Source of the DNA: Casuarina equisetifolia | Taxonomy: Eukaryota > Streptophyta > Magnoliopsida > Fagales > Casuarinaceae | Assembly (NCBI GenBank): GCA_028551475.1 | Contig: CM052359.1 | Location: 7,627,583-7,691,582, forward strand | Direction: 5' to 3' | DNA length: 64,000 nt | In this document: piece by piece, positions 24,824-36,060 of the stretch | How positions within the stretch are numbered: the stretch's first letter is position 1 | How the letters are laid out: the number at the start of each line of letters is the position of its first letter | Notes under the pieces: model-generated | What the model was told of the DNA's origin: nothing | The model's input: only the letters and a program-made list of their open reading frames with translations | Database searches by the model: none | Made by a program: the position numbers and the translations under genes

Positions 24824-26980
24824 CATTGCTAAATCTTCAGGTTTCATCATGTTATTTTATGGGGTTCAGATGCATACAAAAGACATTGCAGGTGCTGCTA
24901 TTACTTCAAGAGATTGCCTCTGGAAGTGGCAATATTAAATTTCATGAATTAGGAGAACTGTTTGTTAGATAGAAGATGCTCCTAATTCCATGGGATTAGT
25001 ATGGAATCAACAGAATGAAGTCACCATTGCTGCACACAATTGTAGGGGTCACTGTGGACTTGTCAGTTTCTCAAGAGAGACGGCTGAAAAGAAAACATTC
25101 ATACCATTAATTAAACCTCCTCTCCGAAAAGCCCACATACCTTAAAACACAATTGTTTTCTTTCTGGAAGGGGATGGGTTGAGAGAACAGGACGGCGGGG
25201 GAGGGGGAGGGGGAGGAGGAAGGGTGCTGATGGATGTACTCCAGTTTTGTATTTTGAATAATGAGACCAGGGATGATACTGAAGGAACAATATTTTCTTA
25301 AGATGTCAATAGTGCGAAAATTTTCACTTTAAAGAATATCAAGCTCTTTCAAACTGCTTTGCATATTGTCACTTGTGGCCGGTCATATACAATATTATTT
25401 CTGATGTCCAATCATCTTGCTATGCGATGATGTAATGATGATAATCATCTGTTGTCAGTTCATTATGATGTGATTATGATGAGCTCCTTACTCCTAAGAA
25501 AAGATCAGTTTTCTATGAATATATGCACGAGTATTGTGAACGAGGAATCTATGAATTTATGCACAATACTTCAATCTCTATCTATTTAAAGAAACGGGCA
25601 CATGATATTATCTAGCTAGGCATCTACCTCCATGATGTTATTATGATGGAGTAATTTGGAACGAATTGTCAGAGGTGGCCGCTCATAAAGAAAGGTTAAG
25701 CGTCCTGGTGCAGGCCTTACTGTTGACGGAAGGCAATAAAGCAGGCTTTATAATGGTTGCTTGTTATCTTTTTGGAGGAAATGTGAGGAGGATTTATGAC
25801 AGTGTTTTACTGTAGAAAGAAACAAGAGCGGAAGCTAATGAATTGATTAAAGAACAAGAGGTGGTTGAAATTCCACTTTCAGAAACAAAGAGACGGATGG
25901 AGCATGGACCACCTCTGCATGGTGCAACAGGCTCAAACATGGTGCTCTGAACAAATCAATGGGACATAAAATCAGAAAAGTACTGGGTCTGCCCATAGGA
26001 AGACAAATCCTTCTGATATAAATGTCTCATAATCATTGAAGGCTACATGATTCCCATTTTACACATATTCAAGGGCTTGGCACTTGAACTCACATGGTGC
26101 AGAAAAATAAGAGGATAGCAATCTTCAACTCTAGGACTCCAGGTCTATGTCTTATCGCTGTAGTGTTACTACATTTTTCAAACAAATAGTATATAATTAC
26201 AGCAAATAAAATATCAGCTTAAACCCCTCAACAAAGCCCGTCATGTTTACGACAAACTAGGTAGCCTTGTCATTGCGAATAAAATGCTAAGACACAAACC
26301 TTTCCCTGTTACAATGAAATGGACATGATGTTTGTTTGAAACACTTTCTTTATTAAGACTGGTTGTTTAGAGTTAGGGCGCCCTCAAAGATAAGGATGAT
26401 TCCAAAACAAGATATTGACAATATGAGATATTCATTCATATTGCTTTTACCATGTCTTTTTGTTTCGGGCATGGGGAAACACATCCTATGAGAACCTAGT
26501 CCAAGATTTGATACTATGTTAAAAAAAGCACATACATCCTCTAAACATAGTCACTAAAAGAGGGAAACTACTCATATAAACAATTCATTGTGTTCGTGTG
26601 CAAATCATGTGGTCACAATAATGTTTTCCTATACTGCTTCTACTTCTAAGGGGTGCTTGTCATTATTAATATTTTGATACCATATTAAGAAACCTAACCC
26701 AATCATATCTTAAAATTGGTTATTCAAAGATGAAGACACTCACGCATTAAGTCACAAATTTTAACAATGTCACATGCTTTCGATTTGGAAATTCTATTAT
26801 TAGCATACTGTATCTATCTTGCAGGTCAACTTTTTTCTTTAATGATTTTATATCTTTCCCATGCTTGATAAGTTGAGGGCCCTAAATCTCTCTTTACAAA
26901 ACAATGTATGTATTAGGCTAATAGGATAGGCAAAGTGAATTTTTTTGAGAAATTTAGAAACAAAGTTTGAAGTTTATCTA
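24824..26980. other. 3' UTR of the O-fucosyltransferase-family gene, then intergenic
   Basis: The 3' UTR probably extends to about 25.3 kb; TGAATAATGAG near 25255 is a plausible polyadenylation signal. A guanine-rich run at 25197-25224 is described separately. The rest has no supported gene. Near 26.67 kb a TTTGATACCATATTAAG motif resembles LTR/PBS debris seen elsewhere in the window. Confidence 0.4.
25197..25224 (+). other. Guanine-rich run, potential G-quadruplex
   Basis: At least four runs of three or more G (GGGGG-A-GGGGG-A-GGGGG-A-GGAGGAAGGG) lie within 28 bases on the coding strand of the preceding gene's probable 3' UTR. This fits the simple quadruplex rule; folding is not shown. Confidence 0.55.
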
Positions 26981-26990
26981 GAAACATAAA

Positions 26991-27235
26991 TGATATACAC
27001 CGACAAAAACAAAGTTAAATCTTAAGGAGTAAGATTTTGAAATGGAGATGACATACTAAACAAAACAGAATTGAATTTTAAGGAACATGATTTAGAACAT
27101 ATATGACATACATCGACAGAAATAGAGTGAAATCCTAAGGAGTAAGATTGGAAATAGAGATGACATAAACTGACAAAAACAGAATTGAATCTTGAGGAGT
27201 ATGATCTGACTACAGAGATGACATATGCCGAGACA
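26991..27235. repeat. Degenerate minisatellite of about 57-bp units
   Basis: Four and a partial imperfect tandem copies begin with ATGACATA or a close variant (about 26992, 27049, 27104 and 27161, partial at about 27219). Each shares GACA(G/A)AAA.AGA.TGAA and AAGGAGTA(A/T)GAT segments. Units differ by substitutions and small indels. The array lies 260 bp beyond the 3' end of MOB1 and has no recognised function. Confidence 0.65.
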
Positions 27236-27496
27236 GCTCAATTCATTTTGCTACAAACATGAACAAAGAAATAGAGGGGCCTTTTGTTGTCCGTTTTAAT
27301 GAGTGTTAAGTCAATTTTCAACCATCAAGCAATTACCTTTGTGCAAGAAACGAGCATCAAATACAAAAGAAATGAATCAAAGAAGATATCTCATTCCACA
27401 AAATTACATGGATACCAGAAAGTCATAGAATATGTTCCTAGACACTCTAAGAGAAAAAAAATATCAAATGAGGAAAACAAAATTAAATGGGGATCA

Positions 27497-30273
27497 TCAT
27501 TGTAGAATAGACTCAACAAGATCGTACAGAGGTGCAAGCTCTCCCTTCTCAATCAAGCGGAATTCCTGCATCACAAAGCATCTTTCTGCATCAGCACATA
27601 GGTGCAGCCAACAAAAATTTGAATCACATTTAGAACTTTTAAACAAGGGTAAACAATTTTGCAATAAATTCAACAGTCTTGACACCAAAAACTTACACAT
27701 GTAAAGAGAACGAAATGTTTGAAGCAAGTGTTGAGATGAGCTTCTTCCTTCAAACTAACAATCTTCTGAAAATGCGTGTGATAGATGTGAGCATACACAC
27801 GGAACAATCTCTTAAAAATTGTCTTGACAACTTCATGGAAATTGGAAGGAAAGGGTGCCCCTGTAAGAATAAATAGATTGGTTCGACGTGGTGCGAAAAT
27901 AGCTTATAAAACTAAGTACCTTGATCAAAAGACCCTTTAAGAAACTTCACTCACCTAATTTTTGAGGAAAAATTGATTCGTCGTCAAGCTGAGTCTCGAT
28001 CCAATCCATCAAATACTCGACATATTTTGGAGCAGACACCTCTATTGGTTTTTTAATAGTAACCCCATCAGCCCACCTATATTCATATCTGTGGAAAATG
28101 AAACAGAAATGAGTACTTGTATCATTAATATATTTAGGAAGAACTTCCAACTTATCATTAAAGGTGAATAAAATGATAGAAAAATGCTTACTCAAAAGAA
28201 AATTACCTAGAAAAATGCTTAATCAAAAGAACATTACCAAAGAATTTCGATTTTGATGTTTAAGGAGGGGAGGGGAAAAAAAAATAAAATTTCAACGTCC
28301 AAAAATGATTCTTTCTTTTCCAGTTATCATGATGTCAGATTTGTCCAAGAAACCTCCATTCTCTGTTCTAATTCAATGAATTTTATTTGATATGCACTGG
28401 CATACACCTGCATATTCAGTTCTTTGCAATTGCCTGCATGCAAGTCCTATATCCCACTTGATGACTTTCTTCTAGTGTCTGAACAATTTTAATTCAGTTA
28501 TTTCATTCATAAAACTCGATTTATGTCCCCTACCCAAACAGAAAAACACAAATATATAAGCTAGAACTAATTGCAAGGCATCTGTTTTAATAGACCTAAA
28601 AAACTTCATGCAAAATGGTCAAGAAACCCTGCAGGAACAGGGTTATACATCCAAATACAGAGCGGTATATTGTACTTGGTACTGAATTCTGATATTACTA
28701 AATATATCAAGACACGAGCTTAAAAAAGCCACTCGCATATATCTTCTTTTAAAGCTCATTCACAAATTGTTTCTCCTTAACATGCAAAACAAAAACGGTT
28801 TCACATATAAGATAAATATAAAATGCAGAACAGAAGACCACTATCAAGGATGTTGACAACAGAATGAACCATCATCAAAATAACACTACCAAAAAGAGTG
28901 GGAGAATTTGGTTAAAGGCTCGAGAAAAATACTTTGATCCTGCAGTCATTGTTGGACAGTTGACTGGCGTGCAGAATTCAGTTAGAGTACCATGCAGAAT
29001 GTTCACTTGGTTAAAGAAGTCTACCGCTGTAACAAAACAGAACAGGAATTACTTTAAGTCAGTTGAAAAGTTGTTTAAGAAAGATAATGGAAGAACCTGT
29101 AAAGTCTATATTTCAGCAAATTTCTATTTATGTCAATACACATAAACACAGTTTATATATCCTGATGCTTCCCTTTACACTTACTATTCACAGCCAGCCA
29201 CTCATTAATATCTTCTCCAGGAGGAAGTCGTACGGCTTCCCTCAAGTTCCCACTGCCCAAGGTAGCATCAATGTGTTTTTGAAGTTGAGCACCCTTTATT
29301 TTGTTGAACAGATAAGTTGCATGAGTCAAGAGAATAGGAGATTGCCAATAGAAAGATTGGAAATTAATTCAATCACCACCATATTGAACATAATATCTAC
29401 CTTGCTTCCAGAGGGAGCATTCTTTTTAGGACGGAATGTCTTCTGGTTTCTGCATGTATCAAAGTTCCATGACGCTTAGGAATTTTCAGAGAGCGAAAAA
29501 TTGAAAACAAATTCTTCAAAATTTAGTACCATACATATAAAGAAAAAGTTATTTGACAGGCAAGCAATCAGTGGGAAGCAATAATCATATGAAAGCCAAC
29601 TTCAAAAACCAGAAACTCAGCGCGATCTGATGCAGAGCCGTCATGCATCTATTGCTGTCCTAAAGTTAATGCCTAACATCACCTGTGGCAGCCGATTACA
29701 TCATACTCTCAAGATGACAAAGAATGACCTAAACGCATAGTTACATCATAAAGAGATTCTTGTACTACATGCAACAACCGCGTCTCCACTCAACATTATA
29801 GATGCATAAATGCATAGATGGAGCTTTTCTCTCGGTTAAGTGATCTCAAATCTACCTAAACAATCAAGAAACGTCAGAAGCACAAGCTAAGATAAGAACT
29901 TTGGTTCGTTACAGAAACGATTCAGCCCTCGAGAAACATGTCATATACTAATCACAGTCGACGTCGAAGTTTACAGATTCTATTCATTCAATAGGTTGTT
30001 GTCTATTCATTAGGAAAACGAAAAGCAAACCTTTAAACATTCTGAACCTATAATCAAAGAAAAACCCGTGATGCTTTGTCGCAATCAAAATCCCCGATTG
30101 TCTTCGGATGTCACATAATTGCAGAGACATAGCAGCAACTAACAAGGTCAAAATGCATGTCCCAAATAAAGCATCCCATAGAAGAACTCTATTTAAGGAA
30201 AACACAGATGAAGGTTGATGAAATTGCTATAATAAGCAAAAAGATACCTGCTTCCAAGACCGAAAAGACTCAT
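27497..30273 (-). CDS. MOB1: MOB kinase activator-like 1 (MOB1)
   Basis: Seven exons on the minus strand: 30273-30248, 29449-29401, 29293-29185, 29026-28933, 28088-27955, 27860-27697 and 27565-27497. All introns are GT-AG and phases agree. The product is 214 aa, about the usual length of plant MOB1. It starts MSLFGLGSR as plant MOB1 proteins do and ends [14 protein letters not shown]. Core motifs: [57 protein letters not shown] and FPQKLG. The zinc ligands are present as CX4C (Cys80, Cys85) and HX4H (His162, His167). MOB1 proteins are adaptors that bind and activate NDR/LATS-type kinases in Hippo-like signalling; in plants they affect cell division, growth and auxin responses. Two usually invariant residues differ: Val83 in CTPxNC (normally Glu) and Ser92 in AGxKYEY (normally Pro). 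The 5' flank contains a GA/CT-rich tract. Part of this gene is duplicated at 33.06-33.86 kb. Confidence 0.92.
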
Positions 30274-30414
30274 GGCGTTGCTATCTCTCTTTAAAACTCA
30301 AGAGCATGAAAGCAGGACCACTCCTAGAAACAAGAATATGTATATGCGTAGGTTTTCCATGTCGTTCTATACAAAGTAGAAGATGTCTAGAGAGAGAAAG
30401 ACAGACTGGCATGA

Positions 30415-31330
30415 GAGATGAGAAAGATCTCTCTCTCTCTCTCTCTCTCTCTCGCGGGCGCTGGCTCAGAGCCAGCCAGGCTTCTCTTTTCTTTTGTTTT
30501 CCATTCGCCAACCTGTTCACTGGCCGACTTGTTCTCTCCCGGGTTATTCGATTCACTGTTTTGCCCCCGGTCCCTTCAAAAATGGGAACCCCTTGTATGC
30601 CTCACCCTTCGCACGCACACCCATCTGCATAAAGACTTCAGGTTCTGTTCAGATTGGATTGGTAGGTGATATCATCATCCTTACGAAGGTTATGATATGC
30701 CAGACATTACGATAAGGATTATGGATAAAGACAATGAATTATGTCCAGAAAAGTGACGAGGACAGCTTTGAAAAAAACAGCTTTTGGAATATATTTTCTG
30801 ATTTTAGAATTATCTTAGCTGTATTAGCTGTTTGGGTATGTTTTGTCTTTGTTTCTTAAGTGAATTGTTCTGGCATAATAGATTTGGTCCAATGTAGTTG
30901 GAATTATTTTTGTCTTTAGTAGTTGGAATTGACGTGCCAATTGAAGGCTCTTTTTTTTTTGTAGACAAGTCCTACTTCACGATCCCACTTTTTCTTCTTA
31001 AGGTTTGAAACCGATTCGCCAAATCCACGTTTCTAAGCAGCATATTCTGCACCAGAGACAAAAAAAGGTCCGTGATCTCAGTCAATTAGGCTTAAAATAT
31101 TGTGATTTCCTTCATAAAATTCCTCGCGGGGAAGTTTAAAGCATGTTCTTGCCATAGTTTTTTAAACCTCAGTACGTCAATTGGAGTAAAGCCCAAGCCC
31201 AGTAACAAATTAAGAGTATGAGATATTTTTTTATGTCTTACAATATGTCTTGAGCACAAGAAAACCCAATTTAGAAGAACTTAAAACTTAGATTCTAAGA
31301 TACACTCATTCTCTTTATATCGGCTGAAAA
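30415..31330. repeat. MOB1 5' flank, segmental duplicate A
   Basis: This stretch matches 41003-42560 in long patches. Examples are GACATTACGATAAGGA, AATGAATTATGTCCAGAAAA and GTGACGAGGACAGCTT (near 30710-30770 and 41218-41283). The match continues discontinuously through the block near 30.84-31.28 kb, which pairs with 41.63-42.5 kb. It lies between MOB1 and the first germin-like gene. I see no coding gene in it. Confidence 0.8.
30427..30453 (+). repeat. (CT)n microsatellite in MOB1 5' flank
   Basis: About 13 CT units (GA on the MOB1 coding strand) lie about 155 bp upstream of the MOB1 ATG, probably in the 5' UTR or core promoter. The duplicated flank at 41.0 kb has only a short broken version. 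Confidence 0.8.
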
Positions 31331-31909
31331 AAGCGACATTCTCATTGGTGGGGAGGAATACTCTGGACTAAAAGGGTTTGGTTTGGGTTCCGAAGATACT
31401 TGAAGTGCTCAAAATGAGCAACCCAATTAATGCAATTATGGTATGAATGCTCTCCGGTCAATGATTGAGAGCATTTAGATTAGCTTCAACTTACGAGTGG
31501 AGATCGGAGGATGCTTAGAATTAGTTGAAAATTATGTCACCTTACAAGATAAGCTTTTCCTCTTCTCAACTCTTTGAGCCTGTTCCAAATGGAAGGCGCC
31601 ATGAAATTGGGTCTTGGAATAGTACGTATTTGGAAACCCTAAATAAAGACCATGCATTTATTCATCTTGTTTTACCAGAACAACACAAACAGTTCGACAG
31701 GAGTCAGAAGACATTCATTAAGCGCACGAGCAAACTTCTAGACTCAATACAAGACCACTCACAAGACACTTTCAATTAAATAAAAAGCCAACAAACTGCT
31801 ACTGATACGAAGAATTCAATCTTTATGAACCTTCTCAATCAGGACAAAGGGACCACTGGGACATGAAACAACTAGAGACCTTCCTACCGGTGGATTATCT
31901 CCATGGACC

Positions 31910-32539
31910 TTAACCAGTGCCGCCAAGAACGCCTTTGAGCTTCTTAATTTGAGCAGGGTCCAGGAAAGTAGTTTTTGCTATCAGTTCAGTGGGTAAATTG
32001 TTTGCAAACAAAGCAAAGTCTAGAATCTGGAGACCTGGGCTTGCACTACTGAAGCTAGCAAATGCAACGCTGGGATAACCTCCAGCATTCACTTGGAAGT
32101 GTAGTAGTCCCTGAGGGAAAACCATTACGTCACCCTTATTAAGACTTCTGAAGTAAACAGTGTTCGCAGAGGAAACGAAACCAGCGCAGATTCTCCCTTG
32201 CACGACAACTAAAACTTCCGAACCGCCGGGATGTGTGTGAAATGGCACAACTCCACCAACCGCCAAGTCCAGACGAGCAATGGAAACTCCAAGCCCGTTC
32301 ACACCAGGAAATTGTGCGGCAAACGCCGGCGTCACTGCAGCTTTAATGAGGTTTGTGGTGTTGCCTTCTTTTCCTAGGCCGGTGAAAACAAAATCATCCA
32401 CGCCGACGTTTGCAACCTTCTTGCAAGAGTAGCCTGCAGGGCCTTCAGGAGCCGAGAGATCAGCGACACAGAAGTCTTGCACGGCAGCATGGCAGGAGGA
32501 AGCGAGGAGATAAAAGAAGAAGATAATTGGAGGAATCAT
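31910..32539 (-). CDS. Germin-like protein, ABP19/20 type (copy 1)
   Basis: Single exon, 209 aa. The ATG at 32539 ([20 protein letters not shown]) begins a signal peptide of about 20 residues. More distal in-frame ATGs exist, but a TATA box (32610-32616) lies only about 70 bp upstream of 32539, so those are probably not transcribed. The mature protein has the germin N-terminal disulfide box ([18 protein letters not shown]), germin box 1 with HTHPGGSE supplying two His and the Glu metal ligand, an N-glycosylation site (NTT) and box 2 ([16 protein letters not shown]) with the third His. It ends [10 protein letters not shown], matching peach ABP19/20-type germins. Such cupins are apoplastic Mn-binding proteins, some with superoxide dismutase activity; auxin binding is reported for the peach members and is not shown here. 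It belongs to a three-copy array with 44403-45032 and 52947-53576. Confidence 0.93.
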   Translation of the reverse strand: MIPPIIFFFYLLASSCHAAVQDFCVADLSAPEGPAGYSCKKVANVGVDDFVFTGLGKEGNTTNLIKAAVTPAFAAQFPGVNGLGVSIARLDLAVGGVVPFHTHPGGSEVLVVVQGRICAGFVSSANTVYFRSLNKGDVMVFPQGLLHFQVNAGGYPSVAFASFSSASPGLQILDFALFANNLPTELIAKTTFLDPAQIKKLKGVLGGTG

Positions 32540-32609
32540 CCTCAACAAGTACTGGCGGTGTATGTTTGTTGGAGTTTTTAGCGGGTGCTTGATGAAGTTC
32601 TGGTACCAC

Positions 32610-32616
32610 TTATATA
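32610..32616 (-). promoter_or_regulatory. TATA box of germin copy 1
   Basis: TATATAA on the minus strand lies about 70 bp upstream of the ATG at 32539. The same position is kept in copies 2 and 3, supporting the start choice. Confidence 0.75.
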
Positions 32617-32717
32617 GAACTTGGATATTTTCGAAAGCAAGGCCGTCGTGTATGGTCCCTTTGGATGTGCCCATGAAGGATTTCACGGGAATAAGTAAAA
32701 GGAAACGACAGAGAGTG

Positions 32718-32770
32718 AGCTGTAATGCAGGTCGGACGTGACTGTCAGCTGTAATGCAGGTCGGACGTGA
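32718..32770 (-). promoter_or_regulatory. Duplicated 24-bp promoter element with ACGT core
   Basis: Two copies of a 24-bp block that contains TGTAATGCAGGTCGGACGTG (32718-32741 and 32747-32770, period 29) lie about 180-230 bp upstream of the germin copy 1 ATG. Each holds CACGTC on the minus strand, an ACGT-core site of the type bound by plant bZIP factors. Germin copy 2 has one copy at about 45211-45234. Confidence 0.65.
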
Positions 32771-33054
32771 TTTTCACGGATGATGACAAGAATTCTTTTT
32801 TTGTTTGCTATGCAAGACGAGGGACAAATTTCCTCTGCTCTTCCTTTCAAGAAGAATTCTTGCTTCGAGAAATTACAGCTAGACTTTATCCAATTTCATT
32901 GTATTACCTTCTTTACTCTTACTAAGAAAATAAGAATATTAATTATTTTTCTTAAAAACATTTTCTATTTTGTTCAACTCATATACAATAAATATAAATT
33001 AAGAAAAATATTTTAAAAAATTTAATAACGAAATTATTTTTTTTAATTACTTTG

Positions 33055-33860
33055 ATAAAGCACCTTTTATTTTATTGAAAAGACATATTGCATGAATCAA
33101 GAGAATAGCAGATTGCCAATAGGAAGATTGGGAATAAATTCGAATACCACCATATTGAACATAACATCTACCTTGCTTCCAGAGGGAGCATTCTTTTTAG
33201 GACGGAATGTCTTCTGGTTTCTGCATAAATCAAAGTTCTATGACGCTTAGGAATTTTCAGAAAGCAAAAAATTGAAAACGAATTCTTCAAAATTTAGTAC
33301 CATGCATATAAAGAAAAAGTGATTTGACAATCAAGCAATCCGTGGGAAGCAATGATCATATGAAAGCTATTAGAGTGTGAAGGCTATTCCAAAACCTTAA
33401 GGCATTAGATGGAAAAATCTTATAACTTATAAGACTATAAGTCCATTCTCTCACTTCCAATGTTGGACAACACCCATTTTCAACAAAAGCCAATTTCAAA
33501 AATCAAAACCTCCGTGAGATTTGAAGCAAAGCCACCATGCATCGATTGTTGTCCTAAAGTTAATGCCTAACATCACCTATAGCTGCCAACTCAAGTTGAC
33601 GAAGAGTGATCTAAATGCATAGTTACATCATAAAGATATGTTTGTACCAACATGCAACAACTCCGTCTCCACTCAACGTTCTAGATGCATAAAATCATAG
33701 AATGAAGCTTTTCTCTCGGTCGAATGATCTCAAATCTACCTAGACACTCAAGAAATGTCAGAAGCACTAGCAAAGATTAAAGATTTACGTTTGTTAAAGA
33801 AACGATCCAGACCATGAGAAACATGTCATATATTGATCATAGTTGACATTGAAGAGAAGA
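33055..33860 (-). pseudogene. MOB1 fragment (exon 2 and intron 1), segmental duplicate
   Basis: This stretch aligns with 29283-29960 of the MOB1 gene. It begins at the 5' edge of MOB1 exon 3 (AGCACC at 33059), crosses intron 2, and keeps exon 2 at 33172-33220, with the same 49 bases as 29401-29449 by eye and intact splice-site dinucleotides. It then covers part of intron 1 until homology stops at about 33857. Exon 1 is missing. It marks the start of the second duplicated MOB1-germin unit. Confidence 0.88.
33368..33485 (-). mobile_element. Solo LTR (TRIM-like, 118 bp) with 5-bp target duplication
   Basis: Relative to MOB1 intron 1 (near 29590), this copy has 118 extra bases flanked by AAAGC on both sides (33363-33367 and 33486-33490). 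On the minus strand the insert starts TGTTGAAAATGG and contains CTTATAAG and CTAATGCCTTAAGG, the layout of common plant TRIM LTRs. It is similar in length to the LTRs at 340-671. Confidence 0.75.
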
Positions 33861-34202
33861 AAATCACAATATAACACAAAGGGGGATTATTTAGAATAAA
33901 TAGGCCTAGCATATCATAAAAGGACTTAATACAAAAGCATCAAAGGTCCCCTTGTATATGGGAAGCCGAGTCTTGTACATAAGGTTCAAAAGTCATATAC
34001 TAAGCCAACTAGGAAAAGATGGGTGCTCTTACAGGTATCCACGTCAGTCCCTGGTCACTTCTTGACATGAATGCTCGGTAGCTTTGTTTGACTAGTAAAG
34101 ATGTGTTGGACCCATCGCCTAGCTAATATGGCTTAAATGCACTAAAGTGTAACCTAACTTTACTATAACCTTTCCAATCATCCTTATGCAAGCATTACGG
34201 GC

Positions 34203-34245
34203 AAGTGCATCAAGTGCATCAAGTGCATCAAGTGCATCAAGTGCT
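34203..34245 (+). repeat. 10-bp tandem repeat (AAGTGCATCA)n
   Basis: About four perfect AAGTGCATCA units lie next to the RNase H end of the minus-strand copia relic. Confidence 0.85.
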
Positions 34246-35443
34246 TTTGGTGCATGCACTACGTGAGGCTTAATTGGTTAAGCATGTTGGACATGATCTT
34301 GAGCTTGTATTCCCACATTTCCTTTGAAAGCTTGAACTCTAACTGATGCCTTTCCTTTACTAATCATCTAGGCAAAGAAAGCACTTTTCTTTTAGTCCCT
34401 AAGAAGTTTGGCATGGTAATGCTTAGCTTGTTCCTAAGTTCTCTAACCGATTCTTTATAAAGTGGTTTTGTTAACAAGTTGAGAAGAAGTAGGGACATGA
34501 GCAGTAATTAAGGTACCTTAAGCTACCTTATCACACATGAAGTGGAAGTCCACTTCCATAAGCTTAGATTGATTATGGAATGTAGGCTTTGTTCCTATTA
34601 TAAAGATGCAATATCCCATGTTAGAACATCATATATTTCACAACCAGCCCAATTAGCATCTATAAAACCTTAAAAGTTTACAGTGTTGTTGTCGAGGGAA
34701 TTCAACTAAATTGCATCATCCACATAAAGATCAAACACACAAATATAAAAATGCACACACCTAAACATAATAGATTTAAGAGGTTCGAAACATCATGATG
34801 TCCTATATCTCCTATAGTCTATTCTCATTAGATTTTTCTCATAATTTTCTCTATTTAAAAAGGTATATCATGGATTCTCTCTAACATTTAGCCCCTTAAG
34901 GGGACTTTTTTAACTCCCATTAAGTTTCTCTATACTTCCTCTATCTATAAAAAAATCTTAAAGGAATCCTAGTTGAATACTACTAGGAACCTACTATTAT
35001 AAGAGGATAAGAATCCTAACTAAATACTACCAAGAAATCAACCACATTTAGAAGATATTTCATGGTTTCAAAATTATATAAAGACTCTTGATTGTAATGA
35101 CACCCTACACTTTAACTTAATTGTTTCATTAACCTTAACAATTGTGATGGTGAATTTTCATGCCATAAGAGACTGTACCTTGAAGATAACGAATTACCCA
35201 TTTAAGATTGTGGAAATCTTGGATGATTAGTGTGCTTATTTTATGGTAAAGCCTGTTCATGAGAAAGGTTACGTCCAAATGGGTCAAAGTTATGACAATA
35301 GAGCACCAATGAGACTTCGGTAAAAAGTTGGACATGTAAGGGGTGCTTTTGGATTGCGATGGGAGAAGGCTTGACTACCATTGGTGTTGGAAGAGGTTGA
35401 TAGTTATTCATCTCAGCTTATGGATAATATCGGTGATGTAGTT

Positions 35444-35597
35444 TTATTTTTTAATGAAAGGTCAAAAATTAAATATCACTATAAAATAATTACAAATTGT
35501 TCAATTACAAACATTATCATTTAGGCTTAAAAAATACATTTAACAAATTTCAAAGCTTTTACAAGAATTTATTACAATTTATAAGCTTTACTCCCCT
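35444..35597 (-). mobile_element. LINE 3' tail fragment (copy 1)
   Basis: The segment starts with a T-rich stretch and shares AGAATTTATTACAATTTATA and flanking sequence with 42735-42790 and, less closely, 48770-48800. It is read as a 5'-truncated minus-strand LINE tail. Confidence 0.55.
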
Positions 35598-35598
35598 A

Positions 35599-36060
35599 GC
35601 TTTGATACCACTTGTCACAACCTTAGGCCTAGGATTGTGCTTTTAGAACCAAAATAACATCAATGAAAACAAAATACCAAATTATATTGAAACTCAAATA
35701 AAATAACAACTTATAAGAGGAAAGCAATACACAAATTATTAAGATTAAGAACCTAAAGCGTTCTCAAATATAAAGGGCAAGCTAAGGTTTCAATCTCTTC
35801 AATAAACATTCCTTTACCTTTTCCCTTTGCCACTTATTTATAGCCTAATTTTTAGCCCAGTAAGATTAGGGTTTGGATTCCCAAAACAACTGGGTTTCAA
35901 AGTCTTAAATTGATTGGGCTTTGGACATTCTCAAAACGACTGAATCCTTTTAATTAAAACAATCTAAAAACATAACAAAACTAATTGGGATTAAATCCTT
36001 TATTTAGCATACCATAGGCTTAACACTTCAAAGTTTCAACCTTTTTTGTATCTTTTCCCT
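35599..36060 (-). repeat. LTR-like block with PBS-like edge
   Basis: GCTTTGATACCA (35599-35610), the reverse complement of a tRNA-Met PBS, is followed by TGTCACAACC and an imperfect palindrome around AGGCCT (35617-35640). No second LTR is visible, so this may be a partial or solo LTR. The block separates the reverse-transcriptase and RNase H pieces of the copia relic. Confidence 0.35.

Noticed and set aside
28864..29479. Plus-strand frames of 93 and 138 codons
   Set aside because: Antisense to MOB1 exons and introns.
30306..30715. Overlapping frames on both strands around the CT repeat
   Set aside because: All arise from the microsatellite and flank in the MOB1 5' region; none has a domain.
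32540..32686. N-terminal extension of germin copy 1 (49 extra residues)
   Set aside because: The TATA box lies inside this stretch and the signal peptide starts at 32539; a similar but unrelated extension occurs upstream of copy 2.
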